Positions 9,099 to 18,254 of a stretch of DNA of 64,000 nt are shown here, piece by piece. Both the position numbers and the translations under genes were made by a program. The stretch lies in contig NZ_CP009302.1 of the NCBI RefSeq assembly GCF_000814825.1, positions 868,001-932,000 of the forward strand, in the 5' to 3' direction. This stretch comes from Berryella intestinalis. Lineage in GTDB: Bacteria > Actinomycetota > Coriobacteriia > Coriobacteriales > Eggerthellaceae. A model generated the notes under the pieces. The model was not told the origin of the DNA, ran no database searches, and saw only the letters and a list, made by a program, of their open reading frames with translations. Within the stretch, counting starts at the first letter, position 1; the number at the start of each line of letters is the position of its first letter.

Positions 9099-9104
9099 GG
9101 GGCG

Positions 9105-9224
9105 TGCTGCAAAAGGCAGCGGCTCCCCACTTGGTATGCATGCGCCACCGTTTGCATACTCGGTTCGGAGACAACCGCCCCCGATGGGGCAGACTCGCAC
9201 GCATGTGCGGAAAGGTGGACAACC
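9105..9224 (+). promoter_or_regulatory. Structured rpsO leader, candidate S15 autoregulatory RNA
   Basis: The leader is a run of short hairpins: GCTGC/GCAGC (9106-9120), GTATGCA/TGCATAC (9134-9159, 12-base loop), CGGTT/AACCG (9161-9177), GCCCC/GGGGC (9177-9190, sharing one base with the previous arm) and CGCAC/GTGCG (9196-9209), then the ribosome site GAAAGGTGG. S15 is known to repress its own mRNA through several unrelated leader folds in different phyla. That this leader is such an element is inference from its structure and position. Confidence 0.5.
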
Positions 9225-9512
9225 GTGGCAGAGAAGCTGAGCATCACCAAGGAGCGCACCGCCGAGCTCGTCGCCGAATTCGGCAAGGGTGTCAACGATT
9301 CGGGCAGCGCCGAGGTTCAGATCGCGATCCTCACCGAGCGCATCCGCAACCTCACCGAGCATCTGAAGACGCACAAGAAGGACAACCATTCCCGTCGCGG
9401 CCTCATGAAGCTCATCGGTCGCCGCCGCGGCCTTCTGAAGTACATCAAGGCCCGCAACATCGAAGAGTACCGCGCGCTCATCAAGAAACTTGGCATTCGC
9501 GACAACATCTAA
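9225..9512 (+). CDS. rpsO: 30S ribosomal protein S15
   Basis: Primary 16S rRNA-binding protein of the small subunit platform. 95 residues, slightly longer than the 89 usual because of the N-terminal VAEKLS segment. Signature blocks are [28 protein letters not shown] and the RRRGLLKYI segment. The GTG at 9225 is preceded by AAAGGTGG at proper spacing; an open frame continues upstream but lacks homology. A strong terminator follows, and pnp is next, a widespread rpsO-pnp order. Confidence 0.96.
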   Translation: MAEKLSITKERTAELVAEFGKGVNDSGSAEVQIAILTERIRNLTEHLKTHKKDNHSRRGLMKLIGRRRGLLKYIKARNIEEYRALIKKLGIRDNI

Positions 9513-9523
9513 GTCACCGCAGG

Positions 9524-9546
9524 GGCCCGCTTCGGCGGGCCTTTGT
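9524..9546 (+). terminator. Intrinsic terminator of rpsO
   Basis: GGCCCGC / GCGGGCC with a TTCG tetraloop, followed by TTTGT, 12 bases after the rpsO stop. pnp therefore probably also has its own promoter in 9547-9708, though I cannot pick a convincing one. Confidence 0.8.
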
Positions 9547-9708
9547 GCGATTTCAGCCTTTCACCAAGGGTTTTCGAAGCACGATAGCTTCTTACCGAAT
9601 GCGGTCGGAGTCATAAGGATGGCTTCGCTCGCGGGGGTCCGCACAGGGCGGCCTCCCGAAGACGTTTCCCTGCAATAGGGCAGGGGAAGAAGAGAAGGAT
9701 CTTCGTAC

Positions 9709-11913
9709 ATGAACAAAATCGTCGAATCATTCGAGCTGTACGGCAAGCAGTACCGCTTCGAGACGGGCGAGCTTGCCAAGCAGGCTTCCGGCGCCGTCCT
9801 GGTCACCCAGGGCGACACCACCGTGCTCGTGACGGCCGTCATCTCCAAGGAGGAAAAGGACTACGACTTCTTCCCCCTGACCGTCGACTACATCGAGAAG
9901 ATGTACGCCGTGGGGCGCATCCCCGGCGGCTACCTCAAGCGCGAGGCGCGTCCCTCCGAGCGCGGCACGCTCAACGCGCGCATGATCGACCGCCCCATCC
10001 GTCCCGGCTTCGCCGACGGGTTCAAAAACGAGGTCCACGTGGTTGCCACCACGCTCGTGGCCGATCACGTGAACCCCATCGACACCATCTGCGTCCAGGG
10101 CGCGTCGGCCGCGCTCATGGTGGGTTCGGCCCCCTTCGACGGCCCGGCCGCCTGCGTGCGCGTCGCCCGCAACCCCGAAACCGGCGACTTCATCTGCAAC
10201 CCCACCTATGAGGAGGAAGCCGCCTCCGACCTCGACCTGGTCATCGCCGGTACGCGCGACTACATCTCGATGATCGAGGCGGGCGGGGAGGAGATCTCCG
10301 AAGAGGATATGCTCGCCGCCATGTCGTTCGGTCAGACCGCCATCGCCGCGTTCTGCGACGCCCAGCAGCGCTTCTTGGACAAGTGCGAGATCGAGCAGGT
10401 CGAGTGGACCATCCGCAAGCCCGATGCGTCCATCGCCGAGCGCGTCGAGGCGTTCTACGACGAGATGTCCGCCGCGTTGAAAGACGCCGACAAGCATGCC
10501 CGCATGGACAAGGTCGCCGCGCTCAAGGCGCGCATCCTCGAAGAGCGCTTCACCGAAGAGGAGCGCGCTGCGTGGAAGTCCGACCTGGCCGCCGCGCTCA
10601 AGAAGCTCGAGAAGCACGCCATGCGCCGCATGATCATCGAGACCGGCGAGCGCGCCGACGGCCGTGCGGCCGACGAGATCCGCCCGCTGCACATCGTCGC
10701 GGGCTACCTTCCCCGCGTTCACGGCTCGGGCCTGTTCCAGCGCGGTCAGACCCAGGTGCTCTCCGTCGCCACGCTGGGCATGCTCAACGAATGGCAGCGC
10801 CTCGACACCATCGAGCCCGTCGAGGGCAAGCGCTACATGCACAACTACAACTTCCCGCCGTACTGCACGGGCGAGGTGGGCCGCATGGGCTCGCCCAAGC
10901 GCCGCGAGATCGGCCACGGCGCGCTGGCCGAGCGCGCGCTGATCCCCGTTCTGCCCTCCGAAGAGGAGTTCCCGTACTCGATACGCGTGGTCTCCGAGGT
11001 GCTGGAATCGAACGGCTCGTCGTCTATGGCCTCGACCTGCGGGTCCACCCTCGCGCTCATGGACGCCGGCGTGCCCATCAAGGCGCCCGTCTCCGGCATC
11101 GCCATGGGCCTCATCAAGGAAGACGACGGCGTGGTCATCCTGTCCGACATCCAGGGTCTCGAGGACTTCCTGGGCGACATGGACTTCAAGGTCACCGGAA
11201 CCGAGAAGGGCATCACGGCGCTGCAGATGGACAACAAGGCCCGCGGCCTTTCGGTCGAGATCCTCGCCCGCGCGCTCGAGCAGGCCAAGCGCGGCCGCGC
11301 CTTCATCCTGGAGGGCATGTTGGCCACCATCGCGGCCCCGCGCGAGCAGCTTTCCGACTACGCTCCGCGCATCGAGACCATCCACATCCCGGTCGATAAG
11401 ATCCGCGAGGTCATCGGCACGGGCGGCAAGGTCGTCCGCGGCATCCAGGAAGAGACCGGCGCTCAGATCGACATCCAGGAAGACGGCACCATCCATATCG
11501 CGGCGATCGAGGGCAAGGCCGGCGAGGCCGCCAAGGCCATGATCCTCGGCATCGTGAAGGAGCCCGAGGTGGGCGAGGTGTTCGAGGGCGAGGTCGTCGG
11601 CATCAAGGACTTCGGCGCCTTCATCAAGCTGACGCCGGCCAAAGACGGCCTGCTGCACATTTCGCGCGTGGCCAACGGCCGGGTGAATTCGGTCGAGGAC
11701 GCGCTCAGCATGGGCGACATCATCAAGGTCCAGGTGCTCGAGATCGACCCCAAGACGGGCAAGATCTCGCTGGATCGCCTCGAGAAGCCCGACGCTCCCG
11801 AAGGTTCGGGCGCCGGCTCGCGCGATCGCTTCGACCGCGACGGGCGCGACAACCGTCCCGGGCGCAACAACCGTGCGGGCAATCGCACGCCGCGCCGCCA
11901 CCACGAGGGCTAA
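9709..11913 (+). CDS. pnp: Polyribonucleotide nucleotidyltransferase (PNPase)
   Basis: 3'-5' phosphorolytic exoribonuclease of mRNA turnover. 734 residues in the standard layout: first RNase PH domain (from SFELYGKQYRFETGELAKQ), helical linker, second RNase PH domain (from IETGERADGRAADEIRPL, including SNGSSSMAS), KH domain (HIPVDKIREVIGTGGKVVRG, about 563-620) and S1 domain (GEVVGIKDFGAFIKL, about 625-690). The tail is rich in Arg, Asp, Asn and Gly and probably disordered. In a genome with RNase J and RNase Y, as here, it acts on the decay intermediates. Ribosome site GAAGAGAAGGA precedes the ATG. Confidence 0.97.
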   Translation: MNKIVESFELYGKQYRFETGELAKQASGAVLVTQGDTTVLVTAVISKEEKDYDFFPLTVDYIEKMYAVGRIPGGYLKREARPSERGTLNARMIDRPIRPGFADGFKNEVHVVATTLVADHVNPIDTICVQGASAALMVGSAPFDGPAACVRVARNPETGDFICNPTYEEEAASDLDLVIAGTRDYISMIEAGGEEISEEDMLAAMSFGQTAIAAFCDAQQRFLDKCEIEQVEWTIRKPDASIAERVEAFYDEMSAALKDADKHARMDKVAALKARILEERFTEEERAAWKSDLAAALKKLEKHAMRRMIIETGERADGRAADEIRPLHIVAGYLPRVHGSGLFQRGQTQVLSVATLGMLNEWQRLDTIEPVEGKRYMHNYNFPPYCTGEVGRMGSPKRREIGHGALAERALIPVLPSEEEFPYSIRVVSEVLESNGSSSMASTCGSTLALMDAGVPIKAPVSGIAMGLIKEDDGVVILSDIQGLEDFLGDMDFKVTGTEKGITALQMDNKARGLSVEILARALEQAKRGRAFILEGMLATIAAPREQLSDYAPRIETIHIPVDKIREVIGTGGKVVRGIQEETGAQIDIQEDGTIHIAAIEGKAGEAAKAMILGIVKEPEVGEVFEGEVVGIKDFGAFIKLTPAKDGLLHISRVANGRVNSVEDALSMGDIIKVQVLEIDPKTGKISLDRLEKPDAPEGSGAGSRDRFDRDGRDNRPGRNNRAGNRTPRRHHEG

Positions 11914-11930
11914 ACAGAATCGCGAACAGC

Positions 11931-11954
11931 GCGCCTGCGTCCGTACGCAGGCGC
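11931..11954 (+). terminator. Hairpin after pnp
   Basis: Perfect 10-bp stem GCGCCTGCGT / ACGCAGGCGC with loop CCGT, without a U-run; first of two hairpins behind pnp. Confidence 0.5.
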
Positions 11955-11970
11955 GTCGCACGTGTTTTCG

Positions 11971-12004
11971 ACAGGCGGCGATCATCGATTCGCCGCCTGT
12001 TTTC
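11971..12004 (+). terminator. Intrinsic terminator of pnp
   Basis: Stem ACAGGCGGCG / CGCCGCCTGT (10 bp, loop 11981-11990) followed directly by TTT. A textbook Rho-independent terminator that isolates pnp from the PH-domain genes. Confidence 0.85.
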
Positions 12005-12054
12005 ATCTACTTATGGTAGGGTGGAGGGGTCAAGCCGAAGAAAAAGGAGCGCCC

Positions 12055-12567
12055 ATGCCCACCATCCCCCGCGAAAAGCTCGATCCGCGCATCAAGAACA
12101 TCTGGCGCATCAACGACCTGGTCGCTTCCCTCATCGTCGTCAATTTGCTGCTGCTGGTTCCCGCCGGGGTGCTGCGCCTCATCGCCGCCGCCGAGGCGGC
12201 GGAGGCCCTCGACGAGATCGCGCGCATGCTGACCGCGGCCGATATCGCGCTTTCCATCGCGGCGGTCGTCATGTTCGCCTTCATCATCCCGCCGATCCGC
12301 TACGCACGGTGGCGCTACGAGATAAGCGACGACTTCCTCGAGATCATGACGGGCATCATATGGAAGAAGCGCACCGTCATCCCCTTCATCCGCGTTCAGA
12401 ACACCGATACGAAACAGGGTCCTCTGATGAGGATGTTCGGGCTCTCGAGCGTGACCGTCTCGACGGCGGCGGGGGAGCACGAGATTCCCGGCTTGGACGT
12501 TCAGGTGGCCGACGACCTGCGCAACCGTGCCGCCGAGCTTGCCCGCGTGGCGCGAGAGGACGTGTAG
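12055..12567 (+). CDS. PH-domain membrane protein (YdbS-like)
   Basis: 170 residues with two membrane helices (about 22-47 and 60-84) followed by a bacterial PH fold of the YdbS/DUF304 type (RYARWRYEISDDFLEI and the RTVIPFIRVQNTDTKQGPL core, which is the family signature). Start chosen at the ATG behind AAAAAGGAG; the frame is open upstream. It is paired with a larger three-domain relative immediately downstream, the same arrangement as ydbS-ydbT in Bacillus. Function is not defined beyond membrane association. Confidence 0.85.
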   Translation: MPTIPREKLDPRIKNIWRINDLVASLIVVNLLLLVPAGVLRLIAAAEAAEALDEIARMLTAADIALSIAAVVMFAFIIPPIRYARWRYEISDDFLEIMTGIIWKKRTVIPFIRVQNTDTKQGPLMRMFGLSSVTVSTAAGEHEIPGLDVQVADDLRNRAAELARVAREDV

Positions 12568-12570
12568 AAC

Positions 12571-14331
12571 GTGTCCGAGGCTCCCGAAACCCCCACCCAT
12601 TTCGCGACGGGCGAGATGTTCAAGGTCCATCATTCCTATCTGTGGCTGCGCTTCCTGTCGATCGCGTTCAGCCTGGTCGTCATCGCCGTCACATCGCTTC
12701 CGGGCATCGTTTCGGCGCTGGTCTCCGGCGGCCGGAGCGCCTTGCGGCTCTCCGTTTCGGGCCCTGAGATCGTCGCGGCGATCGTCGTGCTCGCGTTCGC
12801 GCTGGCCCTGGCGTTCGTCGTCAACGTGATGGAGTACAACCGGCTGCGCTACGGGTTCGACGAGGGAGAATTCTCCCTGCATTCGGGCATCGTGACGAAA
12901 AAGCGCGTGCATGTGCCCTATTCCAAGGTCCAATCGGTCAACCACACGGCGAGCATCCTGCAGCGCGTCGCCGGGGTGTGCACGCTGCAGATCGAGACGG
13001 CGGGCGGGGCGGCCAACAAGGGCGTGAAGGTTCCCTACATCTGCCTGGCCGATGCAGAGCGCATACGCGAAGAGCTGTTCTTGCGCAAGGCCCGCGCCCT
13101 GGGTGCGGTACCGTCCGCTTCCGGTGCTTCGAACCCCGTCGCCGCAGCTCCCGGCGCTCCGGGCTCGCCGGCTCGCCCCGCTGCGGTTCAGGGCGCCGGC
13201 GCGCCGAACGTTCTCGATCAGGCCACGAGCGACGTGAGCGACTGGCGCGGCGCATGGGGCGGGGGAGCCGTCGGGCTCGAGCCGGTGACGGCGGAGGGCT
13301 CCCTTTCGAACAAGCAGCTGCTCCTGTCGGTTCTCGCGAGCTCCGAACCCCAGGTGCTCGCCGTGATCCTGTGCACGGTCGTAGGCGCGGGCGCCGTTGC
13401 ATCCTGGCTGGTCCATCCCGCATTCATGCTGATCGCCGTGGGCGTGTCCCTGCTGGCGCTGTTCGTCTGGGCCTGCATGCTCGTCGGGTTCGCAGCGCGC
13501 TTCGCGGGCTTCAAGATGCGCCGGCGCGGCTCGCGCATCGAGGTCGAGCACGGCTTGCTGCAACGGGTGTTCAGCAGCATCGAGGTCGAGCGCATCCAAT
13601 CGGTGAACATCAGGCAGTCCTTCGTGCGGAAATGCTTCGGATACTGCGAGCTGTCCTTGGGACGCATCGACTCGGTTGATCTCGAGGAGGGATCGAAGGG
13701 CGTCTCGGCGATGTCTCCGGGCGTCCTGGTCGTCCATCCGTTCCTGAAGCTCTCCGACGCCTCGGTCCTTCTGGGAAGGCTGCTTCCCGAATTCGAGGCC
13801 TGCGTGGACCGCCCGGTTTCGCGCCGGGTTGCGCCCGTCGCCCTGCGCCGCGCCCTCATCCGCGACTGCATCTGGAAAAACGCCGGGTTCTACTTCGCCG
13901 TGGTCGCAGCCGTCTTGGCCCCGCTCTTCGGAGGCGCCGCCGCCCAGCTCCCCCTCGATGTTTTCGAGGTCGCGGCTTTGCGGGCGCTCGAGGTCGCCTG
14001 CTGGTTCGTTGTGGTGCTTGCCCTGGTCGCGATCGCTATCGCAGCGGTGAACGCGGTGGTATGGACGAAGGAGTCGGGCGTCGACTTCGGATCGGGCCGC
14101 ATCGCGATCCTGTCGGGCGGCCTGCGCAGCTCGCTTACGGTCTGCCCGAAGCCCAAGGTGCAGGACCTGAGGCTCGAGTCGAACCCCTTCCAACGCGCGG
14201 CCGGGGTGGTCAGCGTGGTCGCCACGACGGCGGCCGGGGTGGGGCGCACCTCCGTGCGCTTGCGCGACCTGTCCGAGGAAGATGGATTTGCCGTGCTAAG
14301 CTGGTTCGCTGGCCGAGTGAAACCGAACTGA
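12571..14331 (+). CDS. PH-domain membrane protein (YdbT-like, repeated domains)
   Basis: 586 residues with three units of paired membrane helices plus a bacterial PH domain. Each PH unit has the family phrase: VHVPYSKVQSVNHTASILQR (about 110), EVERIQSVNIRQSF (about 337) and a C-terminal PKPKVQDLRLESNPFQR (about 523). Between units 1 and 2 lies a Pro/Ala/Ser-rich spacer of about 60 residues (roughly 175-235). GTG start three bases after the preceding gene, so the two are translated together and may form one complex. Role unknown; YdbS/YdbT-type pairs are linked to resistance to membrane-active peptides in some Bacillus, which is only an analogy here. Confidence 0.85.
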   Translation: MSEAPETPTHFATGEMFKVHHSYLWLRFLSIAFSLVVIAVTSLPGIVSALVSGGRSALRLSVSGPEIVAAIVVLAFALALAFVVNVMEYNRLRYGFDEGEFSLHSGIVTKKRVHVPYSKVQSVNHTASILQRVAGVCTLQIETAGGAANKGVKVPYICLADAERIREELFLRKARALGAVPSASGASNPVAAAPGAPGSPARPAAVQGAGAPNVLDQATSDVSDWRGAWGGGAVGLEPVTAEGSLSNKQLLLSVLASSEPQVLAVILCTVVGAGAVASWLVHPAFMLIAVGVSLLALFVWACMLVGFAARFAGFKMRRRGSRIEVEHGLLQRVFSSIEVERIQSVNIRQSFVRKCFGYCELSLGRIDSVDLEEGSKGVSAMSPGVLVVHPFLKLSDASVLLGRLLPEFEACVDRPVSRRVAPVALRRALIRDCIWKNAGFYFAVVAAVLAPLFGGAAAQLPLDVFEVAALRALEVACWFVVVLALVAIAIAAVNAVVWTKESGVDFGSGRIAILSGGLRSSLTVCPKPKVQDLRLESNPFQRAAGVVSVVATTAAGVGRTSVRLRDLSEEDGFAVLSWFAGRVKPN

Positions 14332-14391
14332 AACCTCCCATCCTGTAGAATCGAGCGCAGAGGCAACGTTGAAGCGAGGAAAGAGGCTCCG

Positions 14392-15159
14392 ATGATCAAA
14401 GTCGCTGTCGCCGGGTATGCGGGACGAATGGGTTCGGCCGTGGTCGATGCGGTGGGGGCTGCCGACGATATGGTCGTAGCCTGCGGCATCGATCCGAACG
14501 CGCCCGATCGCGATTTCCCCGTGTTCGCCGCGATCGACGATGCCCTGTCGGCCGTCGACTTCGACGTGCTGGTCGACTTCACCCAGCCTTCCTCGGTCTA
14601 TGCGAACCTCGCGGCCGCGCTTGCGCAGGGAAAAGACTGCGTGGTGGGGACCACGGGGCTTACCAACGACCAGCTCGAGGAGCTTTCGGCGAAAGCTGCG
14701 GCGGGCGCGTGTTTGTTCTATGCCCCCAACTTCACGACCGGCGCGGTCCTCATGATGCAGTTCGCCAAGGCCGCGGCTCCGTTTTTCCCCGAAGCCGAGG
14801 TCATCGAGTTCCATCACTGCAACAAAAAGGACGCCCCCTCCGGCACCGCGGTGCGCACGGCGCAGATGATCGCGGAGGCCCGGGATCGGCGCACCTCCCA
14901 GGCGCCGGGGCGCGAGACCGAGATGGAGGGCATGGAGGGCGCCCGCGGGGCCCTCGTCGACGGAGTGCCCGTCCATGCGGTGCGCTCGATGGGCTACGTC
15001 GCCTCTCAGGAGGTCGTCTTCGGCTCGATGGGCCAGACGCTCTCGATCCGTCACGACTCGTGGGACCGCACGTCCTACATGCCCGGCGTGCTGCTGGGCA
15101 TCCGCAGCGTCGGCGCGCGCGCGGGCCTTATCGTCGGCCTTGAGAACTTTATGGGCTGA
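14392..15159 (+). CDS. dapB: 4-hydroxy-tetrahydrodipicolinate reductase
   Basis: Second committed step of the diaminopimelate/lysine pathway. The NAD(P)-binding N-terminus is VAVAGYAGRMGSAVVDAV, and the catalytic/substrate motif EFHHCNKKDAPSGTA contains the His-His and Lys of the family. 255 residues, normal. ATG start preceded by GAGGAAAGAGG. dapA follows 66 bases downstream; dapF is further along at 32697, so meso-DAP peptidoglycan is likely. Confidence 0.96.
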   Translation: MIKVAVAGYAGRMGSAVVDAVGAADDMVVACGIDPNAPDRDFPVFAAIDDALSAVDFDVLVDFTQPSSVYANLAAALAQGKDCVVGTTGLTNDQLEELSAKAAAGACLFYAPNFTTGAVLMMQFAKAAAPFFPEAEVIEFHHCNKKDAPSGTAVRTAQMIAEARDRRTSQAPGRETEMEGMEGARGALVDGVPVHAVRSMGYVASQEVVFGSMGQTLSIRHDSWDRTSYMPGVLLGIRSVGARAGLIVGLENFMG

Positions 15160-15225
15160 TCCGCGTCGAAGCGGTCAGTTCCCGCAACGTCGAGCCATCA
15201 ACCGTCGCCCATGATTGGAGAAGCC

Positions 15226-16116
15226 ATGTCAGACTCACCGTTCGGTCGCCTCATCACCGCCATGATCACCCCGATGAAAGACGATCTCGATCTTGATCTG
15301 GACCGTATCGGGGATTTCGCCGATCGCCTCATCCGCGGGGGAAACGACTCGCTGTTGGTATGCGGGACCACGGGCGAGAGCCCGACGGTGTTCTACCCGC
15401 AGAAGATCGAGGTTATCAAGGCGGCGGTGAGCGCGGCCGACGGTCGCGTCCCCGTGATCGCCAATGTCGGGGACAACTGCACGGCCGACACGGTCGAGTT
15501 CGCACGCGAGGTGGAGAAGCTCGGCGTGGACGGGCTCATGTGCGTGGTTCCCTACTACAACAAGCCTCCCCAGGAGGGCCTCTACCGCCACTTCCGCACC
15601 ATCGCCGAGTCGGTGGATTTGCCCGTCATCCTGTACAACATCCCCGGGCGCTGCGTTACGAACATGACCGCCGAGACCACGCTGCGTTTGGCGCACGACG
15701 TCGGCAACATCGTCGCCGTCAAGGAGGCGTCGGGGGACATGGCGCAGGTCGAGGCCATCTGCGCGGGCGCGCCCTCTGGTTTCTGGGTGTATTCCGGAGA
15801 CGATTCGGCAACTTATGACATCATGAAGCGCGGAGGCTACGGGGTTATCTCTACAATAGGCAACATCGCCCCCGACCGCATGAGCCGCATCGTCGAGCTG
15901 TGCGCGGCAGGGGAGTGGGAGCGCGCGAAGGAGGAAAACGACGCGCTGCTTCCGCTTATGGAGGGCCTGTTCGAGACGACCAACCCCATTCTGGTGAAGG
16001 AAGCGCTGAAGCTCTCGGGGTATCCCGTGGGCGGTGTGCGCCTTCCCTTGGTGGATGCCACGCCCGAGCAGAGCGAACGGCTCGCGCGCCTTATGCGCGA
16101 GGTCGGCGTTTTGTAG
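15226..16116 (+). CDS. dapA: 4-hydroxy-tetrahydrodipicolinate synthase
   Basis: Condenses pyruvate with aspartate semialdehyde. Class I aldolase barrel of 296 residues with GTTGESPTVF (substrate loop), the catalytic Tyr in VILYNIPGRC and the Schiff-base Lys in IVAVKEASGDM. An ATG at 15211 is in frame, but the ATG at 15226 sits five bases behind GGAGAAG and fits family N-termini better. Reversed order relative to many genomes (dapB before dapA). Confidence 0.96.
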   Translation: MSDSPFGRLITAMITPMKDDLDLDLDRIGDFADRLIRGGNDSLLVCGTTGESPTVFYPQKIEVIKAAVSAADGRVPVIANVGDNCTADTVEFAREVEKLGVDGLMCVVPYYNKPPQEGLYRHFRTIAESVDLPVILYNIPGRCVTNMTAETTLRLAHDVGNIVAVKEASGDMAQVEAICAGAPSGFWVYSGDDSATYDIMKRGGYGVISTIGNIAPDRMSRIVELCAAGEWERAKEENDALLPLMEGLFETTNPILVKEALKLSGYPVGGVRLPLVDATPEQSERLARLMREVGVL

Positions 16117-16270
16117 AGGGCGCGCCCAACCGGGCTTGAAGCACCGTCGGGTGCAATGAGATAGAAAGGCCGCACAAGGCGGCGAAGATCCCTCCCGCGA
16201 GGGAGGGCGACGAAAAAGAGAGGTCCGAAACGGGGCTTCTCTTTTCGTGCGTTGATCAACGGAGTAACTT
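16117..16270 (+). other. Hairpin-rich gap between dapA and RNase J
   Basis: Carries four small inverted repeats: GCCC/GGGC near 16126, GCACC/GGTGC near 16140, CCCTCC/GGAGGG near 16192-16207, and AAAAGAGA/TCTCTTTT (16212-16219 with 16236-16243). The last ends in TTTT and would terminate transcription on either strand. The following bases hold the ribosome site GGAGTAAC of the next gene. Confidence 0.5.
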
Positions 16271-18178
16271 ATGGAGCAAAACGAGAAGAAGCCGCGTCGC
16301 ACGAAGGCGGCTGCGTCGGGCGAGGCCAAGCGCAAGGCGCCCTCATCCGAAGCGACCCGCGAGGGCGCCGCGACCAAGACCGCGCGCAAGCCGCGCACGT
16401 CGCGCAATTCGAACAACAAGACCGCGAAGGCCGCTGTGGCCAAGCGCGCGACGGCGCGCGCCAAAGGCGCCGATCAGCTGAAGAGCCGCACCCCCAAGCG
16501 GACGGGCTCGACCGACAAGAACCCGCGCTCGACGATGAAGATCATCCCTCTGGGCGGGCTCGACGCCATCGGCAAGAACATGACCGTGTTCGAGTGCGAC
16601 GGCGACATGATCCTCGACGACGCCGGGTTGATGTTTCCCGATGACGACCATCCGGGAATCGACCTCATCCTGCCCGACTACACCTACGTGCTGGAAAACG
16701 CGCATCGCTTGAAGGGCATCTTCATAACGCACGGCCACGAAGACCACACCGGCTCGCTGCCGTACCTGTACAAGGACCTCGACCGGCCGGTTCCGATCTA
16801 CGGCACCAAGCTCACGCTGGGCCTCATCGAGGGCAAGTTCGCCGAGCACCGCATCAAAAACGCCAAGCTCGTCGAGATCAAGCCGGGCGATCGCGTGAAG
16901 CTCGGCTGCATCGAGGCGGAGTTCTTCGCCGTGAACCACTCCATCCCCGGTTCGGTGGGCATCTTCTACCAGACGCCTGCGGGCAACGTCTTGCACACGG
17001 GCGACTTCAAGCTTGACCAGTCGCCGGTAGACGGGGTCCATACCGATTTCGCCGCGCTGTCGCGCTACAACGAGATCGGCGTCGACCTCATGCTGTCGGA
17101 CTCCACCAACTCGATGAACAACACGTTCACGCCGTCCGAATCCGAGGTGGGCAAAGCGCTCATGCCCATCATCGCGCAGGCGAAGGGCCGCGTCATCGTC
17201 GCTTCGTTCGCAAGCCATATCCACCGCCTCCAGCAGATCTGCGACGCGGCGGTCGCCAACGGGCGCAAGGTGGTCGTCACGGGCCGTTCGATGATCCAGA
17301 ACACCGAGATCGCGCGTCGCCTGGGATACCTCAAGATCAACGACGAGGATCTGGTGGACGCCTACGACCTCAAGGGCATTCCGCCCGAGAAGATCGTCGT
17401 GATGTGCACCGGTTCGCAGGGCGAGCCCCTCTCGGCGCTCTCGCGCATCGCGGGCGGCAGCCATAAGACGGTCAGCATCGAGGAAGGCGACACGGTCATC
17501 ATCTCGGCGACCCCGGTTCCCGGCAACGAGAAGGCCGTCACGCGCATCGTGAACATGCTGGCCAAGATCGGCGCCGACGTGTACGACAAGCGCCGCGCGC
17601 TCGTGCACGTTTCGGGGCATGCGAGCGCCGAGGAGCTCAAGATCGTCCTGAGCATCGTGCGCCCGGTCCATTTCATGCCGGTGCACGGCGAGGCCACCCA
17701 TCTGCGCGCCCACGCCAAGCTGGCCGAGGCCACGGGGGTCGACCCCAAAAACATCTTCATCCTCGAGAACGGGGAGAGCCTCGAGCTCACCTCGCGCGGG
17801 GTCAAGTTCGGAGAAACCGTCCAGAGCGGCGTCGTCTTCGTCGACGGACTGTCGGTTGGGGATACCTCGCAGGTGGTCTTGGACGACCGGTCCCAGCTCG
17901 CTTCCCAGGGATTCGCCGCGGTCGCCGCCGCCGTGTCGTACAAGGGCAAGAGGATCTGCGGGGACGTTCTCGTCGAGATGCGCGGCATCACCGGCGGCGA
18001 CGACCCGTACCTGGTCGAAGAGGCGGTGCGCCGTGTTGCGGCGTCGCTGAAAAAGCAGCTCGAGCAGGGCGGGAAAGACACCGAGCTCAAGCGCGCCGCG
18101 CGCGACTCGCTTTCGTCGGTTCTGTGGGAGCGCACCAAGCAGCGCCCCATGGTCGTTACGAGCATTTTGGATATTTAA
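16271..18178 (+). CDS. rnj: Ribonuclease J
   Basis: Metallo-beta-lactamase/beta-CASP nuclease with 5'-3' exo- and endonuclease activity, used for mRNA decay and rRNA processing. The two-zinc motif is HGHEDHTG at about residue 154; further metal and beta-CASP motifs are HTGDFKLD, the LSDSTNS block, TGSQGEPLSALSRIA and HVSGHAS. A Lys/Arg/Ala-rich extension of about 85 residues precedes the enzyme domain, which starts near STMKIIPLGGLDAIGKNMT; such basic tails occur in actinobacterial RNase J. With rny and pnp in the same window, the RNA decay machinery looks Gram-positive in type. Confidence 0.96.
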   Translation: MEQNEKKPRRTKAAASGEAKRKAPSSEATREGAATKTARKPRTSRNSNNKTAKAAVAKRATARAKGADQLKSRTPKRTGSTDKNPRSTMKIIPLGGLDAIGKNMTVFECDGDMILDDAGLMFPDDDHPGIDLILPDYTYVLENAHRLKGIFITHGHEDHTGSLPYLYKDLDRPVPIYGTKLTLGLIEGKFAEHRIKNAKLVEIKPGDRVKLGCIEAEFFAVNHSIPGSVGIFYQTPAGNVLHTGDFKLDQSPVDGVHTDFAALSRYNEIGVDLMLSDSTNSMNNTFTPSESEVGKALMPIIAQAKGRVIVASFASHIHRLQQICDAAVANGRKVVVTGRSMIQNTEIARRLGYLKINDEDLVDAYDLKGIPPEKIVVMCTGSQGEPLSALSRIAGGSHKTVSIEEGDTVIISATPVPGNEKAVTRIVNMLAKIGADVYDKRRALVHVSGHASAEELKIVLSIVRPVHFMPVHGEATHLRAHAKLAEATGVDPKNIFILENGESLELTSRGVKFGETVQSGVVFVDGLSVGDTSQVVLDDRSQLASQGFAAVAAAVSYKGKRICGDVLVEMRGITGGDDPYLVEEAVRRVAASLKKQLEQGGKDTELKRAARDSLSSVLWERTKQRPMVVTSILDI

Positions 18179-18254
18179 GCTGCTGAAACGGTGTTATTGC
18201 CGTACCATTGCCCTCGAGAACGCAGCATAAACGATCACATCGAAGGAGACGGGC

